Source: Aphis gossypii
Lineage: Eukaryota; Arthropoda; Insecta; Hemiptera; Aphididae
DNA length: 64,000 nt
Reading direction: 5' to 3'
Assembly: GCF_020184175.1 (NCBI RefSeq)
Contig: NC_065530.1
Coordinates: forward strand, 21,367,260 to 21,431,259
The translations under genes and the position numbers were made by a program. Below the pieces are notes generated by a model that searched no databases, was not told where the DNA came from, and saw only the letters and a program-made list of their open reading frames with translations. Positions 27,561-38,609 of the stretch are shown in pieces; positions within the stretch are counted from its first letter, which is position 1, and each line of letters opens with the position of its first letter.

Positions 27561-28899
27561 TTGTTTAAAATTTGCCGTTGACGTTCAAATATTATATTGC
27601 AGTATACTATAAATAATATTGTTAATGCAATTTTATTACAACATGTAGTTGTGTATAATTTTGTAAAATATCTGTTTATCGAACATTAATAGGCTTTTTT
27701 TCCGTTTAATAAAAATAACACTGTTATCGATTTATCGCACCGTTGTTCAGTGGTATAACCAATACGATTATGTTTATCCTAGGACGATTATGGAACACTC
27801 GCGCATTTTCAAAACATTACGAGTACGGAATACGTATATGATAATCAATGATTATTAATCATACGATTGTTATATTATACATTTATACTAGTGACACACA
27901 CGAAACCTTTTAAAAAAACATTATAGCGGGACGATTTTAATGACTTATTATTTATTCAGGGCGTAAATCCCCTTTCGAAAATCTAGAAATTCGATAGTTT
28001 TGAGCACTGTTTAAGGGCCTAAGTCATAGATGTATTCATTGGTAATTATGATAATTTACAGAACATTTCATAATAGCGTCCAAAATATTATATAAATCAT
28101 CTATTTAAAATAATTTAAGTCTGTGATTACGGTGATAATATTCAGTGGGAAATAATATTAAATGTTAGGTTAGGTTATGTAGTTTAATACAATATTTGAT
28201 GAAAATACAAAAAATAAATATATTTACTTAAATTTCTTTGAAATATAAAAAATTTATATTGTCCCACAATAGTCGCAGACTGGCAAATAAATACATAATG
28301 TGGCACGTCAAAAGGGATTCATATCGTTCTTATGAACTCGTTATGAAATATATAATGTATATTTTCTTAAATACTTTTGTTTGTATAGCGGGCTGAGAAA
28401 TTGTTAATAAATATAATCCAAATGCTCAACTGGTATTGTATCTAATATATATATATTAGCTACAATATATTATATTTTATGTCAAAATACTGTACCTATA
28501 TTGTACAATAAAGATTACAGTAAAAATAACTTATTAAAGCGTTTATTAACATTAACAAATTATTAACAGATATAAGATTCAACTTGACGGTTTCAAAATT
28601 ACCCAGAACCAGAGATTTATAAATTAATCGTTTCATTTATTTCTTCTTATACTGGTCTAACGACGCGATTAAAATACTAATATAGTAATATTAAGTATTG
28701 TCGGGCTTAACTTAATAGTTTATATAATTTGTATAAATCGTTAATATAATACACAATCAAAAATGTTGTTTTATATTAATAGTACAGTACCTATTACATG
28801 ACAGATGGTTTATTTTAATCGTAATGGATAGTTAGGTCAGTTTTGCGCACAGCTATATAATATTTCGTCATATTATTCGATCGTTTACAAAAAAAAATG
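27561..28899 (+). other. Intronic AT-rich DNA
   Basis: No gene is seen. A CAGGGCGTAAATCCCC sequence at about 27958-27973 resembles one end of a DNA transposon, but no partner end or target duplication was found. Confidence 0.55.
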
Positions 28900-29540
28900 A
28901 GACGAAAAAGGGTTAATAGTACCTATAGATTCTTTAAGTTTCCGGACGCTGCGCTGTGTCTGACACGACTATATAATCGTTCTTGTTAAGCATTTCGGAG
29001 GTGGTCAATGGTATTATTATTCAAACGCTGCTGCAGTCGTCAGTCATTGGAACGGGTTGATTATTGTAGTAGTAATAATAATGATAATAATAATATTATG
29101 TCGGTGGGCAGCGAATCGGTTAGTATCAGAAGAGTCGAGAATTGAAATGTTTATCGCTCGACGTGCCTCTCCAGTCGTTTGTCGACGGGACAGACGACTC
29201 GCCCCTCGATCGCCCACTGCACGTTACCGTGCCTCGTCGACTTTTGGAGTGTATCATATCACGGGCTTTTGATAATTAAGTCGGGATCACGTATTAAACT
29301 ATTGTGTTTGCCGTCTCGGGAAACCTCTCATAGCAACTGTATAACTTATCACCGACTTTTCCTCGAGTTCTGGTAATCAACGTCGCACTATCACTCTGTC
29401 ATTCTCTGCAAATGTCTGACCGGCGTCGTCGACTGAAGTCGCGTGGGCGTGTGACATATAATAGTATCTGGCGGATACTAGCGACGATAACGATGCTGGA
29501 CACGTCGTCGTTCCCATTATTGTTATTGAGATGTGTTCAA
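28900..29540. promoter_or_regulatory. Second GC/CpG-rich intronic island
   Basis: A shorter G+C-rich segment carries clustered CpG (GTCGTCGACTG, CGGCGTCGTCGAC) and an ATAATA-type microsatellite at about 29068-29098. The overlapping open frames at 29057-29272 and 29179-29376 have no recognisable domain and are not called. Its position 1.3 kb after the larger island suggests both belong to one regulatory block. Confidence 0.3.
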
Positions 29541-32140
29541 ATTATTTTGTCAAAAACATAAATACCGTTTTATTTTAATTTTATCACACATTCATCAATA
29601 ATTTACCAACCCTTTGAATTAATCGATATCGATACTTGCATCTGTGTTATAAACATTGAATATCAAAATGTATTGGTAATTATTAACAATAGAAGATTTT
29701 GAATGATTAACATTTTTTCTAAAATCGTTAAATTAAATTGTTAATAATATACTCACTAAAATATACAGACTTAATTAAGAATAAGTGCGATCTCCGATTT
29801 CGTATTGTGAACAAAAATATGGTTTAAAACCATACGCATACAAACCGGAGTTAATTAGTGTAAACTGAAAACGTACTTAAAAAATAAACATCAAAACACT
29901 TAAGACGATTATTAATAATCATATGTATTTAAATGTTACTTTACTATAAGATAACCTCTCCGAGTACACAAAAATTAAAATGATACAGGGAAATTGTTTA
30001 AGATAAAGGCGGCTCTTAGATAAAATTACAAGATTAGTAAATTAATTATATGATTATTATAAAAACTTATATTTAGGTAGGTATATCATTTTTATAATAT
30101 TTGTTGAAGGTAATATTTTGAACAGAAAATATATATACATACGCTAAATAAAACGAGTACAAGCACATTACAACTTTGACTGTGATGTCTTATTAGTTAG
30201 GTATTACATTTAAATCTTAATTGATCTTTACTATTTACTTTAAATTTGTGTATGAATGAATTGTCCACAAACATATCAATGTGATATCAAGTATAAAATG
30301 TATATTGTTTTTTAATATAGTAGTAATAAAAAAACACCGTTGTTAATTATAACAGCTGTAATTTAAAACGGACAAAGTTCTAGAATAACATGAATTCTAT
30401 ATGAAACTAAGTAAACTGTATAAACCGATGAAAAATGTTCAAAAAAATCATATCACGGAGCATTGTATATATAATATTATTGCATAACGATCGTATGGCA
30501 AAAAAATACAAAACAATTTTCTTTTTTCTTTTCGTGTGTGTCTTACTTTCATGATTGAAAATGTATTATTATTATGAACGCGCCATTAATTTTTTTTCTC
30601 AAACTTTTTACAATTGGTGATTTTCATTTGGGAATACATACAAAAGTATTGGAACTAATCGGAAACTTTCTTTATAATATGTAAAATCGATTCAATAAGT
30701 TCGGAACGATTCTTCACGGATTTCACCTTTTGGTTGTTTTTCGATGTTATGTCCATATTAAACAATAATGGGATTTGAGATTTCTCGAAGACAAACAAAA
30801 TGAATATTATTTTCCATTTGAACGTCTATTTATGTGGGCCAGTTATGTATCTAATATACTTTGGTTTAACTATTGAGTAATTGACGTGTAACCATAATAT
30901 ATTATATTCTCGGAATTCGTACTTTCGACTAATGAGCAGAATTGTGTTTTGCACTGCATAAACATTGTTCTACAAAAGTATTCATACAAAAAACGCAAAG
31001 TCAAGTTGCTTCTGAGTTCAAAGTATGGGAGCTTAGTGAGTGTTCTTTCTATGTTTAAAACAAATAACTGTTACTTAGTACGAAAATGAATAATTGCTTT
31101 TATGTTTTTGTTTCTTTATTAAAAAATGTTTTTTTTTTTTTTTGTAGCATTTTATTTTACAATATCTGTTATATTATTATTATAATATTTATATAAAAAA
31201 TTTTCATTGAACAATATTAATTTACGAGTAGATTTAATAGTTACACATTTTTAAAATACTAAATACAAATAATATTTAATTCATTTAGTGTTATAAAAAA
31301 TAAATTATACTGATACAATATTTTACAATGTATTTTATGATCCACAATGTAGTTTTGTAATTACACTGTAGACTTTACAACCAAATGAATTGTAATTAGC
31401 ATGTTATTTATTAAAATGTATGATAAATATCAGCATTAAATTAATGATAAATCAAAATGTAAAATTAGTATTTGTAGTCAAAGAGTTAATGTAAAAAGTT
31501 ATAATCATGCATAAAGCATACATCAAATATATTATAAAATCTAATATAACCCACTGAAATTATACTTTATATTACATTATAATATTCAAGTATATCCGTC
31601 AAATAATGTTTTATAATTATTATCAAGTCAATTTAAATTATGAGTTATTCTAAAATTACATACAGCAACTTACTCGCATAACTATTATCTATACATTTAT
31701 TTGAAGTATTCAATATTTTTATTTGATATTTTTCTATTTTTTTTATTTATTTTTTTTATATATTTTTATAACTTTGAAAGTTTGTCAATAAAACATTAGA
31801 ATATAAAGTGCATAATAAAATGAAAGATTTTTTTGAAAATAAACTTGAATTTATACGTTTATTTATTTGACATATTATTTATATAATATGTACGTGTTTG
31901 TACAAACTTACTTAGTTATTATTATTTATGGTTATACATAGATTTTACGTACAATTTAAAACTTGAATAATTATTTAAATACTTAATGAGAATAACTAAA
32001 ACTAAATACCAATACCGATACCATTTGTCCCAGATTCTTACGATCAAGAAAATTAAAAAATATAAATTATATACCATTGTACTAATATTTTACTATAACA
32101 CTTATAGTATAACATTATACTATAAACTATAATAATAATA
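29541..32140 (+). other. Intronic AT-rich DNA
   Basis: No gene or mobile element is seen. Homopolymer T and A runs and AAT repeats are frequent. Confidence 0.6.
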
Positions 32141-32146
32141 ATAATT

Positions 32147-32347
32147 ATGTGTATAATTATGCAACATCATAACTACAGTAAAACAACTAGTAACTGGATG
32201 CCTTCGGATGAAGGACTTCAGAGATACATTGATGTTCCTTTAAAATTCACGCGAAATATTATTAACCAACCCAGAGATAACTTTGATTCTGCTTTAGTTC
32301 CGCAAAGAGACAAAACTCTAAACTCTAATGTTGGCACATATTTTTGA
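32147..32347 (+). CDS. Unrecognised short coding-like frame followed by polyadenylation hexamers
   Basis: The last ~50 codons, from Met at 32198 to TGA 32345-32347, use a mixed, protein-like residue set including Asp-Glu-Gly-Leu-Gln-Arg and Pro-Arg-Asp-Asn-Phe-Asp. This is unlike the Ile/Tyr/Asn-rich chance frames around it. Two overlapping AATAAA hexamers lie at 32362-32367 and 32367-32372, within 30 bases of the stop, as expected for a last exon. An AG at 32189-32190 could serve as an acceptor. I recognise no family. It may be a terminal exon of a nested plus-strand transcript, a gene relic, or chance; AATAAA is common in DNA this AT-rich. Confidence 0.25.
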   Translation: MCIIMQHHNYSKTTSNWMPSDEGLQRYIDVPLKFTRNIINQPRDNFDSALVPQRDKTLNSNVGTYF

Positions 32348-32372
32348 TCACATGTAATTAGAATAAAATAAA

Positions 32373-34970
32373 TATGACTGAATGTATTAGGTACTTACAT
32401 TTAAATTTAGTTTGATATAACATCGAAATAAACGTACTTAATGGTATATTTGTTAGAAATCCCAATAACAGTAGTAGTCAAGGTTTATAAAAACATAAAA
32501 AGTTAGGTCTAGGTACATTATAATACAGTTATAATAATTAATATTATACTTTAATAATATTTATTAATGAACTAAACCATTTGGGAGTAAGAACGTTATA
32601 CCACTATAAATTGTACATAATATTTTACAACATAGTTTATTAAGATTGATAGATTTTATTTACCTGTAATACATCATAATAATATAATATAATATCATAA
32701 TTATTATTCATTAAAAAAATAGCTTTTTCATTATTAAAAATTACTAACGAAGCAAAAAAAATTAAATAAAAAATGATTTTATTTACAATGTAAACTATAT
32801 TAAAATCTACAGCTATCCTTATTTGTTTAAATATTATGAAGCAAGCGAAATATGTAGAACTATTTAGAAATTCAAAGTAAAATATTAACTTAGGATAGTT
32901 TCAAAATTGAAAATAGTGAAAATTAGATAGTTGTTATAAAATTCAATTATTAAGATACATTAAAATTTCGACAAAAATAGTTTACATTTTTACAATTATT
33001 ACTAATTACTTCATCTTTAAAAATTATTAGTGTTCAATTATTAAATAAAAATAAAAATATAAATAATTATCGATGATTCATATAATTTAATTGAGTACTT
33101 GATTTTTTAATTTTAAATTTAATATTATTGTGTAGGTTTTAAATTTATGAAATTAATAATTGTACACATTTCCACAAGTTAAAATTAACATTATTCAATG
33201 TCTATATTTATTCCAAGAATATAAACATACTTCAATCATTTGAACAAAATCAATAATGAGTTTAATTTAAGTGCAACGTACGAAAACTTCAATGAAGTGG
33301 TCTGTGAAACAATGTCATCAATGATAATTCAATAGGTTTGGTGTATTATATGTGGCTGTTTATTGTCAAAGACCGCTCAACTCCGAAAGGTTTTCATACA
33401 ACCCCTATTGAGATTATTTAATCTGAATTTTATTTTTATTTCTTTAGCTATTCATTCTCTTCCGACCTGTATAATTAACTAAGTTTATGAACTTTGGTCA
33501 AATACTGTTATCTGAGAGTCGCATTTACTTTGCCAATAAAATGTTTCGCGTGCAATTTCGACGTCTTATCTCCAACCATGCACTATTTAACTGGGGTACT
33601 AAGAAATCAGATAAAAGTTATCCCTAGAATTTTTTTGCTTAAATACCTGAAAACTTAAATGTCTTATGTAGTTTCTGTAATTGTTAGATATAAATAGGTG
33701 TCAATAATATTAAATACTATTTTATAAGAAATAATAATGGTTTTAATTTAGAAATAAAAAAAAAACCAAATTAAAGTAATATCAATATACTGCAGTAATT
33801 ATCTATCAATAGTTAGAAGTATTTTAAATATTGTGACGACAATATACAATAATAAAAATTAATAAACCAACTGGACATTTTTATGATCAGTATTTCAAAA
33901 TTTTGTTCTTATATTATTACTTATGAATTGTTATTCAAATGATAAGTTTTACTTTATATTGATTTTTGATGCGCAGATAAGACTTAACCTCGTAAACATT
34001 GAGATAATTTAATACTAAATGTGTCATAATTGTGCTGAATTCGTCTTCGAGTTTATTTTACTTTTTAAGTGTAATAAATTATTATTATAATCTAAAAAGA
34101 AAATATAATTATTAATGTGTATAAAATAAATAGTGAAGTGATATGCAAAAGTTTCTGCTGATCAAAGATGCTATTTGTAAGATATAATTACATATTATTT
34201 AAACTTAAAAATGGTACACCTGTATCTATTATACCAAAATAAATTGTAATAATTTAAAACTTTATTGTATCATTAATAACACATGATTAAACTTATTATA
34301 TTCGTATACGATATAATTTCATAAAGCGCTTGTATTATACTTTAAATGCAGACTCCAAGACGTGTATTCGATCATTATAAGTTAACGATAAAAAAGTAAT
34401 ATTTTTGACATTTTATATTGTCTTTGCTTTGGCACACAGAATCGAAAAGCGTTAAGGAAATGCGTTACAGGGCGGTTACCCTGGTTAATTGTTTTTATAT
34501 AATAATACATAGACGACGACTCATTGGTAGTTTTTAGTAAAAATCACGTTACGCAAATTCGATAAAACTACTTTTGGAGCAATATCATACAAATAAGAAA
34601 CTCTTTTTTTACATTTTTTTTTTTTTTTTGATTTTTTCAATAAAACTAACTAGATTTATAACATAAGAAAATTATTAGTAAACATTGAGAATTGTACTAG
34701 AGACAAAAAAAAATTTAACAACATTAACGACTAAAAATGAACAATTAATAAACGACTTACCAACTGGTATGTCATATTTGTAAGAACAAAATAGAATAAA
34801 ATGTTCATACTATTATAGTAGAACTTAACTTTTGTAAACATTTTTTTATAAAAAAAAAACATGGACCAAATGTATTAAACATTAAACAAATAAAATGTGG
34901 TGTAAGTATATCATAATATAAAAAAAGAGTATTAATACATGATAATAATAAATCAAAAAACAGTCGAGTT
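32373..34970 (+). other. Intronic AT-rich DNA downstream of the nested minus-strand gene
   Basis: No gene is seen. A 16-T run at 34614-34629 reads as A16 on the minus strand, about 345 bases beyond the stop codon of the nested gene. It could be a poly(A) relic, although similar runs are common in this window. A small palindrome, CAGGG/CCCTG, lies at about 34469-34484. Confidence 0.5.
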
Positions 34971-34974
34971 TACT

Positions 34975-35985
34975 TCAACAACAGCAGCACAACCTTCTAC
35001 CAATCTTTAGCAGTCGCCTTCCCAGTCGTTTAAGTAACGACTTTCGTTGGTTATTCTTCCGTTCGTCAGGTTCTTCAGCTGCCTTTATCTCGGCCTCTAT
35101 CTCGGCCTTTATCTCGGTCATTGTCTCTATTTCGACGGTATCATCGGAGACTATTACTTCTAATGTCGACTTGTACGAGGACTCCTGACTTTTCAGGACT
35201 TCATCCGTCGGCTCATACACCGACAGCGAGTCGCGGAACTCAATTACCCGTTCGATGATTTCTTCAGTAGGTAGTGTTAGTGGTTCGATTTGACCGAGAA
35301 TCGAACTCTCGCAACCGATAACCCGTATTTGGGTAGAACCACTGCCTCCGAAAAAATACGTTGACACAATATCCGTATTCCTCTGCAGAAATATCACAGT
35401 CGTCGGGAGTTGCAGAGCGTTCAGGAAAGCCGACGTACGTAAAGCGTTAGCTAGTTGTGTCAAATTTTCGAGACGCAATGGAACTTTAGGTAAATGCCTT
35501 TTAGTGATTTCCCCGATAAATAACGAAGTCGATGTATCAGTATCGCGCCAAGGAAAAAGCACCGTCATAGAAAACTCAAATGAATTTCTAATATCCGCCG
35601 CCCGTAGAGTACTGGGTATTTCGTCCAAAGAATTGATGTTACTTGGCGTAATGTGAATATCACGGTATGTGATCGGTGGTATAAAAATTTCAACGTGTAT
35701 TACATACTTAGTATACAATTGTAAAACCGTCGCGTTTTCAACCTGCCGTAAAAGTGGTATGTCGAGTTCAGAGTTCAGAGCTTCTAATTCACTTTCTGAA
35801 CTTACTGATTCCGTCGTAAGACAATTGACGTCGACTCCAGAGGACAATGCGCTTAAAAATTTGTGATCATTGCATCCGAAATAGATGGTTGGCTTTGGTA
35901 ACGCGGCCGCTGGTCGTGAAACGTCGGCCATGAATTCTAAGAACTCGACTTCTTGTTGCGACAAGACAAATATTCCTTTATCCAT
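34975..35985 (-). CDS. Intron-nested single-exon gene, 336 aa, unknown family, basic tail ending in four Cys
   Basis: This is by far the longest open frame in the window: ATG at 35985-35983, TGA at 34977-34975, no interruption. Purine at -3 and G at +4 make a good start context. Residues 1 to about 250 look like a mixed alpha/beta globular region with no signal peptide or membrane helix. Residues about 265-310 are acidic and include a short repeat (Glu-Ile-Lys-Ala / Glu-Ile-Glu-Ala). The last ~22 residues are strongly basic and amphipathic (KSLLKRLGRRLLKIGRRL) and end in Cys-Cys-Cys-Cys. A polybasic stretch beside terminal cysteines is typical of lipid-modified, peripherally membrane-bound proteins (S-palmitoylated or prenylated); this is inference. 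I recognise no family. It is transcribed opposite to the host gene, inside its 30-kb intron. A TCAGT initiator-like sequence (36084-36080, minus) lies about 95 bases upstream, without a clear TATA box. The uninterrupted, G+C-richer frame suggests it is functional. Confidence 0.75.
   Translation of the reverse strand: MDKGIFVLSQQEVEFLEFMADVSRPAAALPKPTIYFGCNDHKFLSALSSGVDVNCLTTESVSSESELEALNSELDIPLLRQVENATVLQLYTKYVIHVEIFIPPITYRDIHITPSNINSLDEIPSTLRAADIRNSFEFSMTVLFPWRDTDTSTSLFIGEITKRHLPKVPLRLENLTQLANALRTSAFLNALQLPTTVIFLQRNTDIVSTYFFGGSGSTQIRVIGCESSILGQIEPLTLPTEEIIERVIEFRDSLSVYEPTDEVLKSQESSYKSTLEVIVSDDTVEIETMTEIKAEIEAEIKAAEEPDERKNNQRKSLLKRLGRRLLKIGRRLCCCC
35081..35116 (-). repeat. Three tandem 12-bp units inside the nested gene
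   Basis: Units at 35081-35092, 35093-35104 and 35105-35116 differ at one base (GCCTTTATCTCG / GCCTCTATCTCG on the plus strand), with a more diverged fourth copy after them. They encode a four-residue repeat alternating Glu-Ile-Lys-Ala and Glu-Ile-Glu-Ala in the acidic segment. Copy number is a multiple of three bases, so length changes would keep the frame. Confidence 0.8.
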
Positions 35986-36637
35986 TGCAAATGAAGAGAA
36001 TAATTAATTATATCGATTTCTATGAATTTGAGAATTAAGACTGTAGATGAACAGAGAACAATCTCGAGTTTAAAGTCGTACTGATTCAAAATCGTAGTGA
36101 CGAACAAAATATTCAAAATAAACAATATAATATTATTGTTTTCAATACACGCTATTATTATCGGCCAGCACATATATTTTTTAATACATTGCAGTGTGCC
36201 ACTGTATATTTTAAATTTTGATTGTCATTAATTAGTGGCAACCTATTTTGGTGTAAAAACTGTATTTTACTTTGTTTATTAGTTATTATTTATTAATGTG
36301 AATACATAATTATATTATAGGTATTTTATAAAAAATATTTTCACTTATTTTAAAATATCTTTAATTTTTATTTTACAATTTATAAAATTATTATAATTAT
36401 TTTAATTATTATTTTTATTTTACTCTGTAGATACTTCTGTTTGTTATAATTTGTTGTTATGATAAATTTTGTTTTGAAGAAATGTTTAAAAAATTCAGTT
36501 AATGTAAGTGCTAACCTCATAAAATTATTAGAAATGCATAGGTACTGGTTTATATTGTATAGGGAAAAAAGTAATAACTTATATTGTTGTATAATTATAT
36601 ATATTATTGATTTTATTATTTTTTATTTATATAAGTA
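35986..36637 (+). other. Intronic DNA upstream of the nested gene
   Basis: This would contain the nested gene's 5' untranslated region and promoter (minus strand). A TCAGT initiator-like word at 36084-36080 is the only candidate element noted. Open frames at minus 35937-36173 and plus 36459-36695 are Ile/Asn-rich and are not called. Confidence 0.4.
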
Positions 36638-36795
36638 CAAGGCCGTACTTGGGGGGGGGTTGGGGGTTCAACCGCTCCCCCCCGCGAAATGTTGAAATTC
36701 ATTTTGTACTATATTAAATTGCCTATAAAATATTATAATAAAATGAGAACACAATTTTTTTAGCTAGACCCCCCCCCCCCAAAAAAAAAAAAAAA
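36638..36795. mobile_element. Probable fragment of a DNA transposon (G- and C-tract rich)
   Basis: The segment begins CAAGGCCGTACTT and runs into G9 (36651-36659). It ends in C12 (36769-36780) followed by A15 (36781-36795). The start resembles CAGGGCCGTA-type hAT ends, and the G-tract/C-tract symmetry recalls the intact MITE at 24193. However, no matching inverted end or target duplication was found, so the call is weak. Confidence 0.3.
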
Positions 36796-38609
36796 TTAAT
36801 TTCCAGTTACTGTCTTGTATAATTATGAATAAAACTAAAATTTCTATTTTAAGCATAATAAACAATATAGTTAAAACTTAAAATAAAAGTAAACGTGATT
36901 TGATTTTCCACATTAACGAATATTTTTGGTAGTAAATTTAAAATACTTGGTACTTCAAGAGGTCAAAAACTAAAAATGCATAGTTCTTTTTAAAATGACC
37001 AGGAAAAAAACAAAGAAAAAACGGACCTTTTTATGTAAAATTTATATTTGACGAATTGATGTTGTAGTAATTGTAATGATTTTCGAATTGTTTATACTTA
37101 TATATTTTTAAGCTATTTACCTATGGGTATTTTTAATTTTTAATTTTTTAAAATATTTTTTTCTCTAATATGAAAAAATTTTTTTACTGGGTATAAGATC
37201 TTGAAAATGTAATACATACAATAAGGCTTTTCATTATATTTTGAACATAAGAAATTAAATTTAAGTTTATTTTTTTTTTCATTCTTTTATAAAATAAAAC
37301 GTACTTCACATTTTTATTTAACAAATAACTTCTTACCTATTTGATATTATGTGTATTGAAGATGAAATTTAATTTCAATAATTTTTCTCAGTTCTAACAC
37401 GAAATTATTTTTACTAAGTAAAAATAGCGCAAGTGATAGATGTCTGGATATCTGGTATATTATAGTCGTTATAGTAATAGAAGTATACTATATATTTATA
37501 CTCATATTATAAGAAATTTTTATTCTAATCTATTATATTATATATAATTTAAAATAATTATCTTTTAAAGTCAACCTTATTATTTATTTTTTTGCTTTGC
37601 ATATTTAGATTAGACCAACACGACAAACCCCTTTGTACGTGCAGAATAGTTAGGTAATCTTAGAAATACGTGTTAATTATACATAATTATATTATATTCT
37701 ATGTAAATATTTTTACTTATTTTAAAATATCGTTAATATTTATTTTATAATATATAAAATTATTTTTATTAAATTGTTAAGACTTTTATTTTTCAAATAA
37801 TTTTTAAAGTTCAATATTTTATGCATATATACCAGTAAATTCTCAATTATTTACTAAATAAAGTAGCGCGTTCTATCCACGAATAAGCAAACTCCAATGT
37901 TTAAAGGCAAAAACTTGACAAAAAATGTCCATCTTTCGATTTAAAAATCCTTGGGTAGGTAGGGCATTGTAATCAACAACACAACTTTTTGGGGTAAGTT
38001 TGTATCTCTACAGGACACTCCTAAGTTGGAAGTAAAAAAATATCAAGATAGAGAAAAAAAAAGAATTTTTATCATACAATATTGTTCGATTTTAAACAAG
38101 AACTATGCCCAAACTTAGAGTAGGTACTTCACTTATTAATTTTTGCATCTTTAATTAAGAAACCCTGTTAGTACGGTACACTCCTTTATAACAGGGCTGT
38201 CTTATAATAATCGCGTTCATTGGCCGTGGTACCTACAAGGATATTGTCATTGCCGATTGTGTTAAACATAAAAGAAGACTTAACTATAGAATGTGACGTA
38301 TATTTTCTTTAAAATTTTATACTCAACAGATTTCAGTCACGATTGAAATAAAAATGACGAAACTTTAGCAATTACATGCTATAAAATATCATCTATTCAG
38401 GTACTATACGATTACATACCAACTAATAGAAGGATTAAAATAATACTTTATCTACACGTATTTTAAAAGTAAGCTTTTTCAAAACCGAACAATAATAGAA
38501 ATATTCATACATCGTCTTAATGTTTATCGATTTATAAATTATACTATAGAGTATAAAAACGTTGCTAAAAAATAGATTAATAAAATATAATATTACTTTA
38601 TATTTTCAA
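36796..38609 (+). other. Intronic AT-rich DNA
   Basis: No gene is seen. A stretch at about 37880-38230 has fewer A/T runs than its surroundings but no open frame or repeat ends that I recognise. Confidence 0.55.

Noticed and set aside
27957..28015. CAGGGCGTAAATCCCC considered as a transposon end
   Set aside because: No inverted partner or target duplication was found.
35669..35866. 65-codon plus-strand frame
   Set aside because: It is the antisense shadow of the nested 336-aa gene.
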